The position numbers and the translations under genes were made by a program. From positions 1-64,000 of the forward strand of contig NC_133352.1 in NCBI RefSeq assembly GCF_030506205.2: 64,000 nt of DNA. Direction: 5' to 3'. This document shows positions 37,171 to 49,295 of this stretch, piece after piece. Position 1 is the stretch's first letter. Each line of letters opens with the position of its first letter. The notes beneath the pieces are model-generated. The model was not told the origin of the DNA. It ran no database searches and saw only the letters and a program-made list of their open reading frames with translations. This DNA comes from Paramisgurnus dabryanus. Lineage: Eukaryota; Chordata; Actinopteri; Cypriniformes; Cobitidae.

Positions 37171-39332
37171 TAGTGTATACAGCTCTTGCATTAGAAGTCC
37201 CACAATCAGTTATAAAAGAGTTGGATATTATTTTGTTTAATTTCATATGGAAGAACAGATCGCATTACATTAATAATTCAATTCTATGTAATCCAGTTGA
37301 GAAAGGAGGATACAATTTTTTTACTAGATTTTAATACTGCTAACTGTGTTTTTAAAAATAAGTGGATAAAAAGTTACTGAAGTTGCAAAGGAAGTATATG
37401 GAACATCATACCAGAAAAGATTTTAAAGAAATTGGGTTGTTTGGAATTGTTTTTGCGATACAATTTTGATATAAACAAGGGTTCCCATAAAACTGTCAGG
37501 TTTCCATAAACAGGTTTGTTTATCTTGGATGCTCATATATAAACATAACTTTTCTCCACATCAGTGCCGGCGCCAGCCGAGCGCTGATGAGGGGGCGTCT
37601 AAAATACCAGAGGGGGCGATCACATGAATGCATATAATTCCCCCAGCTAGAAAATACATAGGTTTGGTACATTAAGTTTTAAAGTGTTATAAACAAACAT
37701 CTCTGTAATACAACCACAAAAACTACAGCTATAGTGAGCAACGTACAGAGCTCTGAACAATACAACAACAACAAAAAAACGCATACCTAACGTCACATAT
37801 TAGCACAACACTACTCATTAGAAGTTCAGACCCAGAGGTAGAAATAAATTTTACGTAATGGTGGGGGGCAGTGTTGGCAAATAGAGTTGATGGTTTTCAG
37901 CCCAAAAACGGTCCAAACGCAACATTTTATCAACATTTTGGTTCAATTTGATCATACAACGTAGTTATTTTAACTGCCACAAGTAATGCACCAAGCTAGC
38001 GATTTAGCAGCTAGATAACCACAATAGCAAAATGACAATAACTCGTTTACATATACAGCTATGCTGTAGGATAGGCTAATTCAAATTCGTTAATTATACA
38101 TTTAACAATGTCTGTTTTTTATCTATTTACTCCTGATAAACAGGTGTGTGAGAGAGAGAGATCGTACAGGCTTACCTTTAACGTTAAATGCAGAACAATA
38201 ATAGGCTGTTGGTTGTACGTTGACTTGCAAGGGTGCTGAAGAACATGAACATCTGAACTTTTCAAAACTATGTACAGTCTGGCTGAAGTTCATGGTGCCC
38301 GAATTGACTTAATGACAGCCGAATATTTGGATCTTTGCACCTGAAATGCTCCGATAATTCATCCACGCCACGGCATTAATTGATGTGTGACAATCCGGAG
38401 TCCGGTTTGTAGAACTTCCAATGCTATTTTCCATATATCCATTGCTACATGGCAGGCCCAGGTCACAATCACACTCCTGTCTGTAAATTTTTATATAATT
38501 TCCCACTTCGACATCTTGATTTCCCTCTGAGACTCAGAACGCGGGCTCATTGTCGGCGTGCCTCAAGCCGTCAACACAAACTTGTTCAACGGCGCGGCTG
38601 CAAGAACCAACAACCACATGACGTCAAAGTACCGCGAGAACGATTCTAGAAATCATACTAAGTGTCGTTTCGTCTCGCTCTCGCGGCATTTTGACGTCTT
38701 CGCCTGATGAATTCGAACAAGCCTATAGGCTATACATGAGTGGGCGTGTGTCACGGTAGAATACATGCACACTTGTTTTTTTTGTTTTGTTATATAATTA
38801 GACTTTAAAATTCCCTTTAGGAAGACAAAACACAAGGCAAACGTGATTTTTAAATAGCGCATTTTATCATTAAAATCCCATTCAACATTAATGGTGATCT
38901 GAGGGGGCGGGATAGTGCCAGTGAGGGGGCGACGCCCCCTCACGCCCCCTCGTGGCGCCGGCCCTGCTCCACATAGATATGTTATTTGGAATAACAAGAA
39001 TATTCTATACAAGAAACAGATCCTTATTTTATAGAAATTGGTATGATAATAATATAATATTAGTGAGGCAGTTATTTAAAGATGATGGTCACCTCTTTAA
39101 TTATTGTGAATTCCTCAATCATTATAAGATTCCAGTAACTGCTAAGGAATTTGCAGTTGTATTTGATGCCATACCTAGTGGACTTATTCAACTCTGTCAA
39201 TGTTATACATCTTATGATTGTAACTCCTTACATAATACTGAGTTATGTATTAATGGAGTAAATATTCTAGAAAAAATTTTTTATAACTTTGTTATAAGAA
39301 CAGAAATGAATGTAGAAATAATATTTGCCTAG
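37171..39332 (+). pseudogene. LINE relic interrupted by an hAT (L unit 5)
   Basis: The same ORF2 C-terminal relic as 12245-12991, split at 37561/38967 by the hAT element and its target duplication. The right part (about 38975-39332) keeps the 117-residue frame. An apparent longer frame starting at 38952 takes its first residues from the hAT end and is an artefact of the insertion. Confidence 0.7.
37562..38966 (+). mobile_element. Non-autonomous hAT element with G-rich subterminal repeats (1405 bp)
   Basis: Its ends are CAGTGCCGGCGCCA and TGGCGCCGGCCCTG, inverted with one mismatch. CTCCACAT is duplicated at 37554-37561 and 38967-38974. L units 2 and 7 have the empty site. GAGGGGGCG recurs twice near the left end and twice near the right, plus two inverted CGCCCCCTC copies in the last 40 bp; such clusters in hAT ends are commonly transposase-binding sites. 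Frames on the minus strand (38309-38506, 65 residues; 38653-39012, 119 residues) are not recognised and show no transposase motif. GC content near the middle (38440-38700) is higher than in the surroundings, so this may be captured host sequence. Confidence 0.9.
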
Positions 39333-39716
39333 ATGTAAACCATACTAATCTCCAGTTCAACCTTTAAACAAGTTTTAATTTAAACTATTTGATTGTAATA
39401 ATATAGTAGTGAGTTTGTAAAACTAATATATATAAATTGTTCATGTTTTAATTTGATAACAGAAGTAGAAATAATTAGATTTTATTTCAAGTTAATAGAC
39501 ACATTCACTTGAATTCAAAATAAAATGTATAATACAGTGAAAAGTCTTGATGATGACAACTATAATTATTACTCGATTATTTGTCATTTAATACTATTGT
39601 TGTTTTTTTAATAGAAAACAGTTTTAATACATTTTGATGATTTGATTATAAAATAAAATAGATATAGTACAGTAAATTCACAAAATTGTTTTTCATATAA
39701 ACATAAACATCTAGAG

Positions 39717-39915
39717 CAGTACTTTCAAACTCAGTGAAAAGCAGTGGTTTCTCGAGACCCAATGCTCGGCACATTTTGTATGATTCTCTCATCTGACACA
39801 ATCAGTTCAGTTCATAAAAATCTCTACTTATCATTAAAGTAGATTTGTTTAAAATAGAAGACTTTTGTATATGTGCAGAGCAGTGGGCCTCCAGGAATAA
39901 TTTTGAGAACCACTG
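39717..39915 (+). mobile_element. hAT-type miniature element, L unit 5 copy
   Basis: Orthologous to 13376-13574 with the ATCTAGAG / ATCTAGGG flanks. Confidence 0.72.
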
Positions 39916-40239
39916 ATCTAGGGTACAGTTAACGTAACACCTGTTGTTCTAGATGCAAATATTTCCGGAATGATGAGCCAAAAATCCTCACAGACACTTG
40001 AGAACATAAGACAAACAGGCCCATCAGTTTAGTTGTAATCGCACACCATTACACTGGACACGTACATGGTTAATGCTGGCTGGCTGTTGGTCGCATGTTT
40101 TCTAAGATATGTAATTATCCTAATAGACCCTTATAAGAATCTGAAAGCAGATGTTATGTGCAAAATAACAAATAGGTCGGACAATATTTATGTGTCGTAT
40201 ACATATGCTTTAGTCATCATTCCTTGTTCTTATGTTATA

Positions 40240-40253
40240 GCGCCACCTAGTGG
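40240..40253 (-). promoter_or_regulatory. CTCF core match in L unit 5
   Basis: The minus strand reads CCACTAGGTGGCGC. It faces the + oriented sites of the S block at 22-30 kb. Confidence 0.5.
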
Positions 40254-41986
40254 ACAATCTCTGCAATTTTTTGTATATGACCTGGGCCTAGGTCTATGCA
40301 TATGTGTACCAAGTTTCGTGTTGATATCTGATTCCTATCATAAATGATAGCCATTTAAGTATTTGTGGCACCACCTCTTCGTACTTTTAACCGTGGTGTT
40401 GCGACGACGAGTGCAAAGTTCAACTTTTTTTTGATAATTATTGATATTCAGTGTCTAAGGAATATTCCAGCACTGGATTGGTTCAGATCGGTCAAAAAAC
40501 CTAGGACTAGTTCGCAAAAGTAGGTTTAAAAGAAAATGATGAATATCTAACAAACGATTCGACTGAGACAAGTGCTTCTTGAGGAAAAGTTGTTCATTGT
40601 AAGTACCTCTATTTAATGATATGAAGATCTTGTTGCTATCTGAAACACTGCATAATACACAATCACTTAAACACTGAAAAAACGTGATAGCGCCTCCCGG
40701 AGGCCTAATTTTTTCTTACTCTGCACAGACCTTCATGGCCAAGAGACAAACAGGACCACCGCGTTTCGTTTCGATCGGCCTCTGTTAACCCTGTCTAACA
40801 GCTGCTTTTCCTTGATTGGCCGATGGCGGCCATGTTTTTTGATCCAAGCGAAATTCCTTTTACACATAGATAGTACCGTAGACCAGGAGCACCGGTGCCA
40901 AATGTCAAGTTGATCGGTCGCACATTTCTGTAGTTACAGACCTTCAAAGTTGAGGTGGTCTTATAGCGCCAGCTATTGGTCAAGCGGCGCAATTTTTGTT
41001 TCGTGACCCCAGAATAGTCCATTGTATATGTGTACCAAATTTGGTGTTGATACCTCTTTCCAATCCCAAGTTATAGCCATTTAAGTCCAAGAGGCTCCGC
41101 CCATTGGGGGCGTTTGGGCGTGGCTTGACGACGGCGAGTCTAAAGTTCCACTTTTTTTTGATAACTTTTCATATTCACACTCCAAGGAATATTACAGCAC
41201 TGGAACGGTTCCGATCGGACGAAAAACCTAGGACGAGTTCGTTTTTATTTTTTTCGACAAAATCGAAAATAGCGAAAAATGTTCCATGGCGGAAATGAAA
41301 TCGGAGATATACGTTTTGTTCGACTTGACGCAATGATTCCAGTGATATAAGACACTTGACATTTGGACAAGATTTGTGGGAGTTATGATCATCAACGCGT
41401 TTGTTATTGCTATAGCGCCACCTATAGGCCAATCGGGTTGATACTCTATCAACCTCTCCCCAAATTGGGTCCTACCATTTGACCAAGTTTCAAGTCTCTA
41501 GGCCTTACGGTTTGGTCTGCACGTTCCGTTTTACGGCAAAATAATAATAATAAATAAAAATCTTAACAATTACAATAGGGTTTCAGCCCTACGGGCTTGA
41601 ACCCCTAAATATAGCTGCTAGCAGCGATTATCGGGGTTCAAGCCATTTAGATCACAAGACGTTTAAGGACATGGCCATATAGATATTCTGCATTGTATAT
41701 TGTACACACACACGTTTACCTGAGAAAGGAGAAACAAGACTGTTAAAGAACAAGACTTAATATTGATATGGTTATACACTCATTTGGTATGTAGTTTTTT
41801 TTATAAAAAACAAAAAATATATAATTCTTACTGCAAATGTCGTGTAAGTGCCTCCAAAATTATGTTCACGTTTCACAGCTATCATAAAATGACATGAGTG
41901 TTAAAACTGATAACTCAGAACAATTGAAGTGGTAGTCTTTCACTAAATGTGATTTTAATATTATAACAGTAAAATCATGAAGTTAA

Positions 41987-42365
41987 AGGTGCAGTGTGTA
42001 CATTTTAGCGGCACCTAGTGGTGAGGTCACGAATTGCAACCAATGGCTTAGTCCACTGCTCACCCCTCGCTTTTGAAACACATAGAGAAGCTACAGTAGC
42101 CGCCACCAGACAAACATGTCATCGTCGGAGACAACTTAGTAAAAAAATTTGCCCGTTAAGGGCTTCTGTAGAAAAATGGCGGCAGAAAATGGTGACTTCT
42201 ATGTAAGGGGACCCTCAGTGTATGTAGATAAAAAGGTCTCGTTCTAAGGTAATAAACACATACCGGTTCATTATGAAAGGTCTTTATACACCCCTGATAA
42301 TATAGTTTTGTATATAATTTTGCATTTTCGTCAAGAGATCCTTCTAAAAATGACACACTGCACCT
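41987..42365 (+). mobile_element. TTAA-flanked miniature element (family 1), L unit 6 copy
   Basis: 379 bp with the same inverted ends as 18363-18739. The right flank is TTAC, a point mutation of TTAA. The 62- and 66-residue frames within it are shadows. Confidence 0.75.
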
Positions 42366-43301
42366 TTACATGTGTACAGAGTTCTATTAATAGTAGACTT
42401 AGTTAAAGAGTAATCATCTTCTGGGTTTTCTGTGAGTGCAAATGTCAGCCAGTGATTGATCCTCTACAGCCATCTAGTGGACATAACGGAAAATTGCACC
42501 TAAAAATCACAATAAGGAATTTGAGTATATTGCCAGATCTCAATAATACTTGTATGCTTTGTCATAAGCTTTAGGGGCCGTTCGTCAGGGCCGTTTTCAA
42601 AATGACTGTGTGATAGCTATACTTCTGCAAAGTTGTTTTTGTATTTGTATTATACAGTGTAGAGAAAATTGTACTGCACTGGCTTTACTGTTGTTGAGTG
42701 TAAGAACTGAAACAATTTATTAAAACAAAACCAGATACGTTATCTGAATGGTGGATGGTGTTATTAAATTGTGTCAATAACAAATATCATTTCATTTAGC
42801 AGATTCATGTTCATGTCCTTTAATCGAGTACCATGAAGGCTTTCTGTTTTAGTTAGGTAAATAAAGTGAGGTATGCAAGTTATTAAACCGTATATATCTT
42901 TATGGACAAAAGGAACATACACAAACATGCTCTGCACATTTTGTATGTTTCTCTCATCTGAAACAGTCATTTTAATTCATAGAGATCTAGGTCTTACTAA
43001 ATGGTTGCTTGTTTAAATCTTTTAGACTATTTTTTTAAACAAAAGTAATTGTTCTTATAGAACCTATATATTCTTTGACATAGATATTATGTGCAAACAT
43101 ACAAGTATTTCAGATGACAGCCTCTGTCATATTATAGTAGGCCTAAAAATAGTACTAAAGCTGTACATTTTTTATATTTAACAACTGGCTATGTCCATAC
43201 ATAACTGATCCAGATGTGTTGTTTATATCAAATGGAGTTAATAACAAATATGATGTCATTAAGCAAATGTCAGTCAGATTTGCTATTAAGCACTTATTTG
43301 T

Positions 43302-43673
43302 AAATAGAAAATAGATTAAAATACTAACTTTTAAATCTAGATTAAAAACACATCTGTTTAACTCTGCATTTACTGAATGAGCACTGTGCTGCTTTACACT
43401 GACTGCACCTTTAACTCAAGCCACTTTTACTCCTGTTTTATTCTTTTTAACATTTTAAACTGTTTTTATTAAAATCACATTCATTTTCTTTAATTGTTAT
43501 TCTAAATTCTCATGTATCTTTTTTATTGTGATTTTATCGTGTATCTATTATTTTTACATTTTCTTTTTTCTCTTTTATATATTGTTTTCTCATTTCTATG
43601 TAAAGCACTTTGAATGACCTCTGTGTATGAAATGTGCTATACAAATAAACTTGCCTTGCCTTGCCTTGCCTTG
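43302..43673 (+). mobile_element. 5'-truncated LINE 3' end with (CCTTG)n tail
   Basis: From 43328 the sequence reads TFKSRLKTHLFNSAFTE followed by a stop (43378-43380), which resembles the conserved C-terminus of fish non-LTR ORF2 proteins. A T-rich 3' UTR, AAAGCACTTTGAATGACC, CTATACAAATAAA and a TTGCC microsatellite tail follow. L units 2 and 5 give the empty site (CACTTATTTGTTTTCACAC). The 5' junction carries GAAAATAGATTAAAATACTA, nearly the same as local DNA found downstream of the insertion, which suggests filler DNA. The clade is not assigned. Shared with 55735-56114. Confidence 0.75.
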
Positions 43674-43967
43674 TGTTCACACACGTGCTGTGCTAGAGTA
43701 AGTTTTCAGTAAACATTTATATTTAAAATAACCAATTGTATCATAACATTACAATTTCATTGCAATAATTCTATAAACAATTATTGAAAACTTTATAAGA
43801 CACAGCATGACGTGTTTATGTTATGGAAAATAGATTACAATACTAAAGCTACTGATAACCAAATATTTATTCTCTTTATGTGTGATTATTAGTTATTATT
43901 TCTAATGTTGGCCTATTATTGTTCTTTAAGGATCCACATATTTACAGCAATCTTTTTCATACCTTTA

Positions 43968-44134
43968 AGGCCAGTTCACACTGGTCAGACAACTACCAAC
44001 TCCAACAGACACCAACAGACACCAACAGACAACCACATTCTAAAGTCTCATTTACTTTGATCCAACAACTTCCAACAGGGGTTTCACACTGGTCAGCGTC
44101 TGTTGGAGTCTGTCTGACCAGTGTGAAGTGACCT
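43968..44134 (+). mobile_element. Palindromic TTA-flanked miniature element
   Basis: Left AGGCCAGTTCACACTGGTCA and right TGACCAGTGTGAAGTGACCT are long inverted repeats. TTA is duplicated (43965-43967 and 44135-44137), and the empty site in L unit 2 reads CATACCTTTAGGATTTG. TTA duplication suggests PIF/Harbinger; TA-type mariner is the alternative. The interior has a 10-bp tandem repeat (CCAACAGACA), three copies here and two in the 56409-56589 copy. Confidence 0.82.
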
Positions 44135-45065
44135 TTAGGATTTGAAGAATTCTAAGACAACATTTGAAGCTTTATAACTTCATAGGGTTGTTTCCCACAG
44201 GTTTAAATTGATGCATGACTAGCCATTAGTTATGTAAAAACATTTAGGTACTTTTTACAAACAAACCTTATAAAAAACATTACTGGTGTACATCTTAAGA
44301 CAAAACTATGGCCCAGATATATTTAAAGGTAGGCCAGTGTAAGCTATTTTCAAGTAAGATAACTAAAACTTAAGCCTTAATTTTAGTCTGTAACTACACT
44401 TAAACCAATGGTCAGTAACATGAATCTCTAAGACTAGTATTCAAAGTTAGTCATACATTTTTGTCTTCATGATTAAACATAACTGCTTTAAGTATCATAT
44501 GAAAAAAATATTTAAATTATTTAAATTATATTTAAATCCAAATAGTAAGACTGATTAGCCCTAACTAACTACTAGTTCTTCAGACTAGTCCTTAAAACAC
44601 AGTCTTTACTTAATGGCTACTGTATGTTTATTCAACCAGCCCTAGTCTTGGAAAGACATATATTGTCTGATCTTAATAAAACTGTTAATATTTTGTCATA
44701 AGCTTCACATTACTAGTTAATTAGTTAGATATACTTAGTCTGGCCCATTTTGAAAATGTCACATTTCAAAATGCTTGAATTGATTACCTCAAGTCTTTTA
44801 GTTTTAATGAGGTAAATGACTGCAAATCATTAAATCTTATAATAATTTTCATGCAGATGCAAACCCATGGACAAAAGGAACATAACAGCAGCTACAAATG
44901 AAATAAAGAATACAGGTTACAAATGGTGCCCACCTCACTATGTGACATCACATCAAATCCAGTAATACAACGACAAAATTTTATTTTATGTTTCATATTG
45001 ATATTTGCCCAGATAGTACAGCAAATTCATAAAATTGTTTTTCATATAAACATAAACATCTAGAG

Positions 45066-45263
45066 CAGTACTTTCAACTCAGTGAACCGCATTGGTTTCT
45101 CAAGACCCAATGCTCGGAACATTTTGTATGTTTCTCTCATCTGACACAATCAGTTCAGTTCATACAAATCTCTACTGATGATTAAAGTAGATTTGTTTAA
45201 AATAGAAGACTTTCGTATATGTGCAGAGCAGTGGGCCTCCAGGAATAATTTTGAGAACCATTG
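45066..45263 (+). mobile_element. hAT-type miniature element, L unit 6 copy
   Basis: Orthologous copy. The right end has drifted to GAGAACCATTG; the ATCTAGAG / ATCTAGGG flanks are retained. Confidence 0.7.
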
Positions 45264-45589
45264 ATCTAGGGCACAGTTAACGTAACTCCCGTTGTTCTAG
45301 ATGCAAATATTTCCGGAATGATGAGCCAAAAATCATCAAAGACACTTGAGAACATAAGACAAACAGGCCCATCAGTTTAGTTGTAATGGCACACCATTAC
45401 GCTGGACTCGTACATGGTTAATGCTGGCTGGCTGTTGGTCGGCATGTTTTCTAAGATATGTAATTATCCTAAAAGACCCTTATAAGAATCTGAAAGCAGA
45501 TGTTATGTGCAAAATAAAAAGTAGGTCAGACAAATATTTATGTGTTGTATACATATGCTATAGTTATCGTTATTTTTTCTTAGGTTATA

Positions 45590-45603
45590 GCGCCACCTAG
45601 TGG
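45590..45603 (-). promoter_or_regulatory. CTCF core match in L unit 6
   Basis: The minus strand reads CCACTAGGTGGCGC, at the equivalent place to 40240 and 52610. Confidence 0.5.
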
Positions 45604-47055
45604 ACAATCTCTGCAATTTTTGCATGTGACCTTGGCCTGGGTCTATACATATGTGTACCAAGTTTTGTGTTGATATCTCATTCCTATCATAAATGATAGC
45701 CATTGTAGTATTTGTGGCACCGCCTCTTCGTACTTTTGACCGTGGTGTTGCGACAATGAGTGCAAAGTTCAACTTTTTTTTGATAGTTATTGATAATCAG
45801 TGTCTAAGGACTATTCCAGCACTGGATCGGTTCAGATCGGTCAAAAAACCTAGGACTAGTTCGCAAAAGTAGGTTTCAAAGAAAATGATGAATATCTAAC
45901 AAACGATTCGACTGAGACAAGTGCTGATTGAGGAAAAGTTGTTCATTTTAAGTACCTCTATTAAATGATATGAGGATCTTGTTGATATCTGAAACACTGC
46001 ATAATACACAATCACTTAAACACTGAAAAAACGTGATAGCGCCCTCCGGAGTCCGAATTTTTTCTTACTCTGCACAGACCTTCATGGCCAAGAGACAAAC
46101 AGGCCCACCGCGTTTCATTTCGATCGGCCTCCGTTAACCCTGTCTAATAGCTACTTTTTCTTGATTGGCCGATGGCGGCCATGTTTTTTGAGTTACGCAA
46201 AATTCCTTTCAAACATAGATAGTACCCCAGACCAGGAGCACACCTGTCAAATGTCAAGTTGATCGGTCCCATATTTCCGTAGTTACAGCCCTTCAAAGTT
46301 GAGGTGGTGTTATAGCGACAACTAGTGGTCAAGCGGCGCAATTTTTTGCACCTGACCTCAGAATAGTCCCCTGTATATGTGTACCAAATTTGGTGTCGAT
46401 ACCTCCTTCCCTTCCTAAGTTATAGCCGTTTAAGGTCAAGAGGCTCCGCTCATTGGGGGCGTTTGGGCGTGGCTTGACGACGGCGAGTCGAAAGTTCAAC
46501 TTTTTTTTGATAACTTTTGATATTCACACTCCAAGGAATATAACGGCACTGGAACGGTTCCGATCGGACGAAAAACCTAGGACGAGTTCGTTTTTTATTT
46601 TTTTTTACAAAATCGAAAATAGCGAAAAAAAATTCATGACGGAAATGAAATCGGAGATATACGTTTTGTTCGCCTTGACGCAAGGAATCCAGGGATATAA
46701 GACACTTGATATTTGGATAAGATTTGTGGAAGTTATGACCATCAACGCGTTTGTTATCGCTATAGCGCCACCTATGGGCCAATCGGGTTGATACTCTATC
46801 AACCTCTCCCCAAATTGGGTCCTACCATTTGGCCAAGTTTCAAGTCTCTAGGCCTTACGGTTTGGTCTGCACGTTCCGTTTTACGGCAGAATAATAATAA
46901 CTAATAATAATAATAATAAATATAGCTGCAAGCAGCGATTACCGGGGTTCAAGCCATTTAGATCACAAGACGTTTAAGGACATGGCCATATAGATATTCT
47001 GCATTGTATTTTGTAGGAGAAACAAGACTGTTAAAGAACAAGACTTAAAGGTTAA

Positions 47056-47589
47056 ATGTCACGTTCTTCCTGATACCATTTTTTAAACCCTAGTTTGCGT
47101 GTAATGTTGCTATAATAGCATAAATAATACCTGTAAAATGATAAAGCTCAAAGTTCACTGCCAGGCGATACATTTTCTTCAATAGAATTCCTCTTTAAAA
47201 GCCTACAACGAACGGGCGGTTTGGACTACAGCTCTCTATTTCCTGCTTTAATGACGTCACTAAAACAGTTAGTTGACTAAATTACGCCCACAGGAATACG
47301 TCAGTCACCTGCTTTGGCTCAAACGGCTCTGCTAAGCTTAGCTGCTATCGAATCACAGCACACTTAACAAACTACACAATAAAAACTTGATACGTATTTC
47401 TGAAGGAGGCACTTCATAGAACAAGGAAGACATCAGCCCGTTTTGAGGACAGTGAAAACAGCGCTATACAGATAAGTAAATTGTGTGAAAACTACCGCGT
47501 TTTTTTTACACGTGAAAAACATGAACACATGTTATATTGCCCACTATAAACACAATCAAAGCTTCAAAATCACAGACAGAACGGGAGCT
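47056..47589 (+). mobile_element. TTAA-flanked element (family 3), L unit 7 copy
   Basis: Equivalent to 34913-35446 with the same left-end substitution. The CRE palindrome is at 47252-47259. Confidence 0.65.
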
Positions 47590-49295
47590 TTAATATTGAC
47601 ATGGTTACACACTCATTTGGAATGTAGTTTTTTTTATAAAAAAAACAAAAAAATATAATTCTTACTGCAAATGTTGTGTAAGTGCCTCCAAAATTATGTT
47701 CACATTTCACAGCTATCATAAAATGACATGAGTGTTAAAACTGATAATTCTGAACAATTAAAGTGTTAGTCTTTCACTAAATGTGATTTTAATATTATAA
47801 CAGTAAAATCATGAAGTTAAAGGTGCAGTGTGTAAATTTTAGCGGCATCTAGTGGTGAGGTCACGAATTGTAACCAATGGCTTAGTCCACAAAAGGAACA
47901 TATACACAAACATGCTCTGCACATTTTGTATGTTTCTCTCATCTTAAACAGTCATTTTAGTTCATGGAGATCTATTCTGTAGGTCTTACTAAATAGTTGC
48001 TTGTTTAAATCTTTTAGACATTTTTTTTAAACAAAAGTAATTGTTCTTATAGAACATATATATTCTTTGACATAGATATTATGTGTAAACATACAAGTAT
48101 TTCAGATGACAGCCTCTGTCATATTATAGTAGGCCTAAAAATAGTACTAAAGCTCTACATTTTTTATATTTAACAACTGGCTATGTCCATACATAACTGA
48201 ACCAGATGTGTTGTTTATATCAAATGGAGTTAATAACAAATATGATGTCATTAAGCAAATGTCAGTCAGATTTGCTATTAAGCACTTATTTGTTTTCACA
48301 CATGCGCTGTGCTAGTGTAAGTTTTCAGTAAATCATTTACATTTAAATTAACCAATTGCATCATAACATTACAATTTCATTGCAATAATTCTATAAACAA
48401 TTATTAAAAACTTTATAAGACACATCATGACATGTTTATGTCATGGAAAATAGATTAGAATACTAAAGCTACTTATAACCAAATAAATATTCTCTTTATG
48501 TATGATTATTAGTTATTATTTCTAATGTTGGCCTGTTCTTTAAGAACCCACATGTTTACAGCAATCTTTTTCATACCTTTAGGATTTGAAGAATTCTAAG
48601 ACAACATTTGAAGCTTTATAACTTTATTGGGTTGTTTCCCACAGGTTAAATTGATGCATGACTAGCCATTAGTTATTTAAAAACATTTAGGTACTTTTTT
48701 ACAAACAAACCTTTTAAAAAACATTAATGGTGTACATCTTAAGACAACACTATAGCCCAGATATATATAAAGGTAGGCCAGTGTAAGCTATTTTCAAGTA
48801 AGGCAACTAAAACTTAAGCCTAAATTTTAGTCTGGAACTACACTTAAACCAATGGTCAGTAACATTAATCTCTAAGACTAGTATTCAAAGTTAGTCATAC
48901 ATTTTTATCTTCACGATTGAACATAACTGTTTTAATTATCACGTGAAAAAATATTTAAAATATTTAAATTATATTTAAATCCAAATAGTAAGACTGATTA
49001 GCCCTAACTAACTACTAGTTCTTCAGACTAGTCCTTAAAACACAGTCTTAATTATGTTTTTTATATTATATAGTTTTTAAAATAACATTACTAAAATATT
49101 AAATGTATCATTTTTTATTAGGAGTTGAATTTGAATCCCGAGCAGTTTTAACCTGACGGACATGTTACTATAACAACAACTCTAGGATGACCTTAGAAGA
49201 AACAAATAATTCAACATGAAGCTAAATCGTCAACAATGAAATCCAGCTAATTGAGTAATCTACGTATGAACGACGGACCCAGCAGTGAAAGCTTT

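Larger units (their letters stand above)
34777..41608 (+). repeat. L unit 5 (LINE subtype, with private hAT)
   Basis: Homologous to L unit 2 and almost identical to L unit 7. It contains the TTAA-flanked element (34913-35446), the truncated family-1 miniature element (from 35680), the LINE relic split by an hAT insertion, the hAT miniature element (39717-39915), a full CTCF core on the minus strand at 40240-40253, and the module chain to the hairpin at 41573-41608. The second conserved box reads CCTAGGACGAGTTCG. The stretch 35750-37170 is AT-rich and non-coding. Confidence 0.85.
41609..46918 (+). repeat. L unit 6 (MITE and LINE-tail subtype)
   Basis: The start is GCTGCTAGCAGC, a perfect palindrome unlike the usual GCTGCAAGCAGC, and is shared only with L unit 8. 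It carries the family-1 miniature element, a LINE 3' tail, a TTA-flanked palindromic element and the hAT miniature element, then the module chain with a CTCF core at 45590-45603 (minus). It ends in AATAATAAT without a hairpin, directly joined to L unit 7. Confidence 0.85.

Noticed and set aside
38952..39332. 126-residue frame starting in the hAT end
   Set aside because: The first residues come from the transposon terminus and the rest from the LINE relic, so it is an accidental fusion.
46450..46791. Overlapping 110- and 112-residue frames on opposite strands
   Set aside because: They arise from single-base indels in the T-rich stretch of L unit 6. The equivalent frames in L unit 8 are shorter. 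Mirror frames of this kind are typical of repeat DNA.
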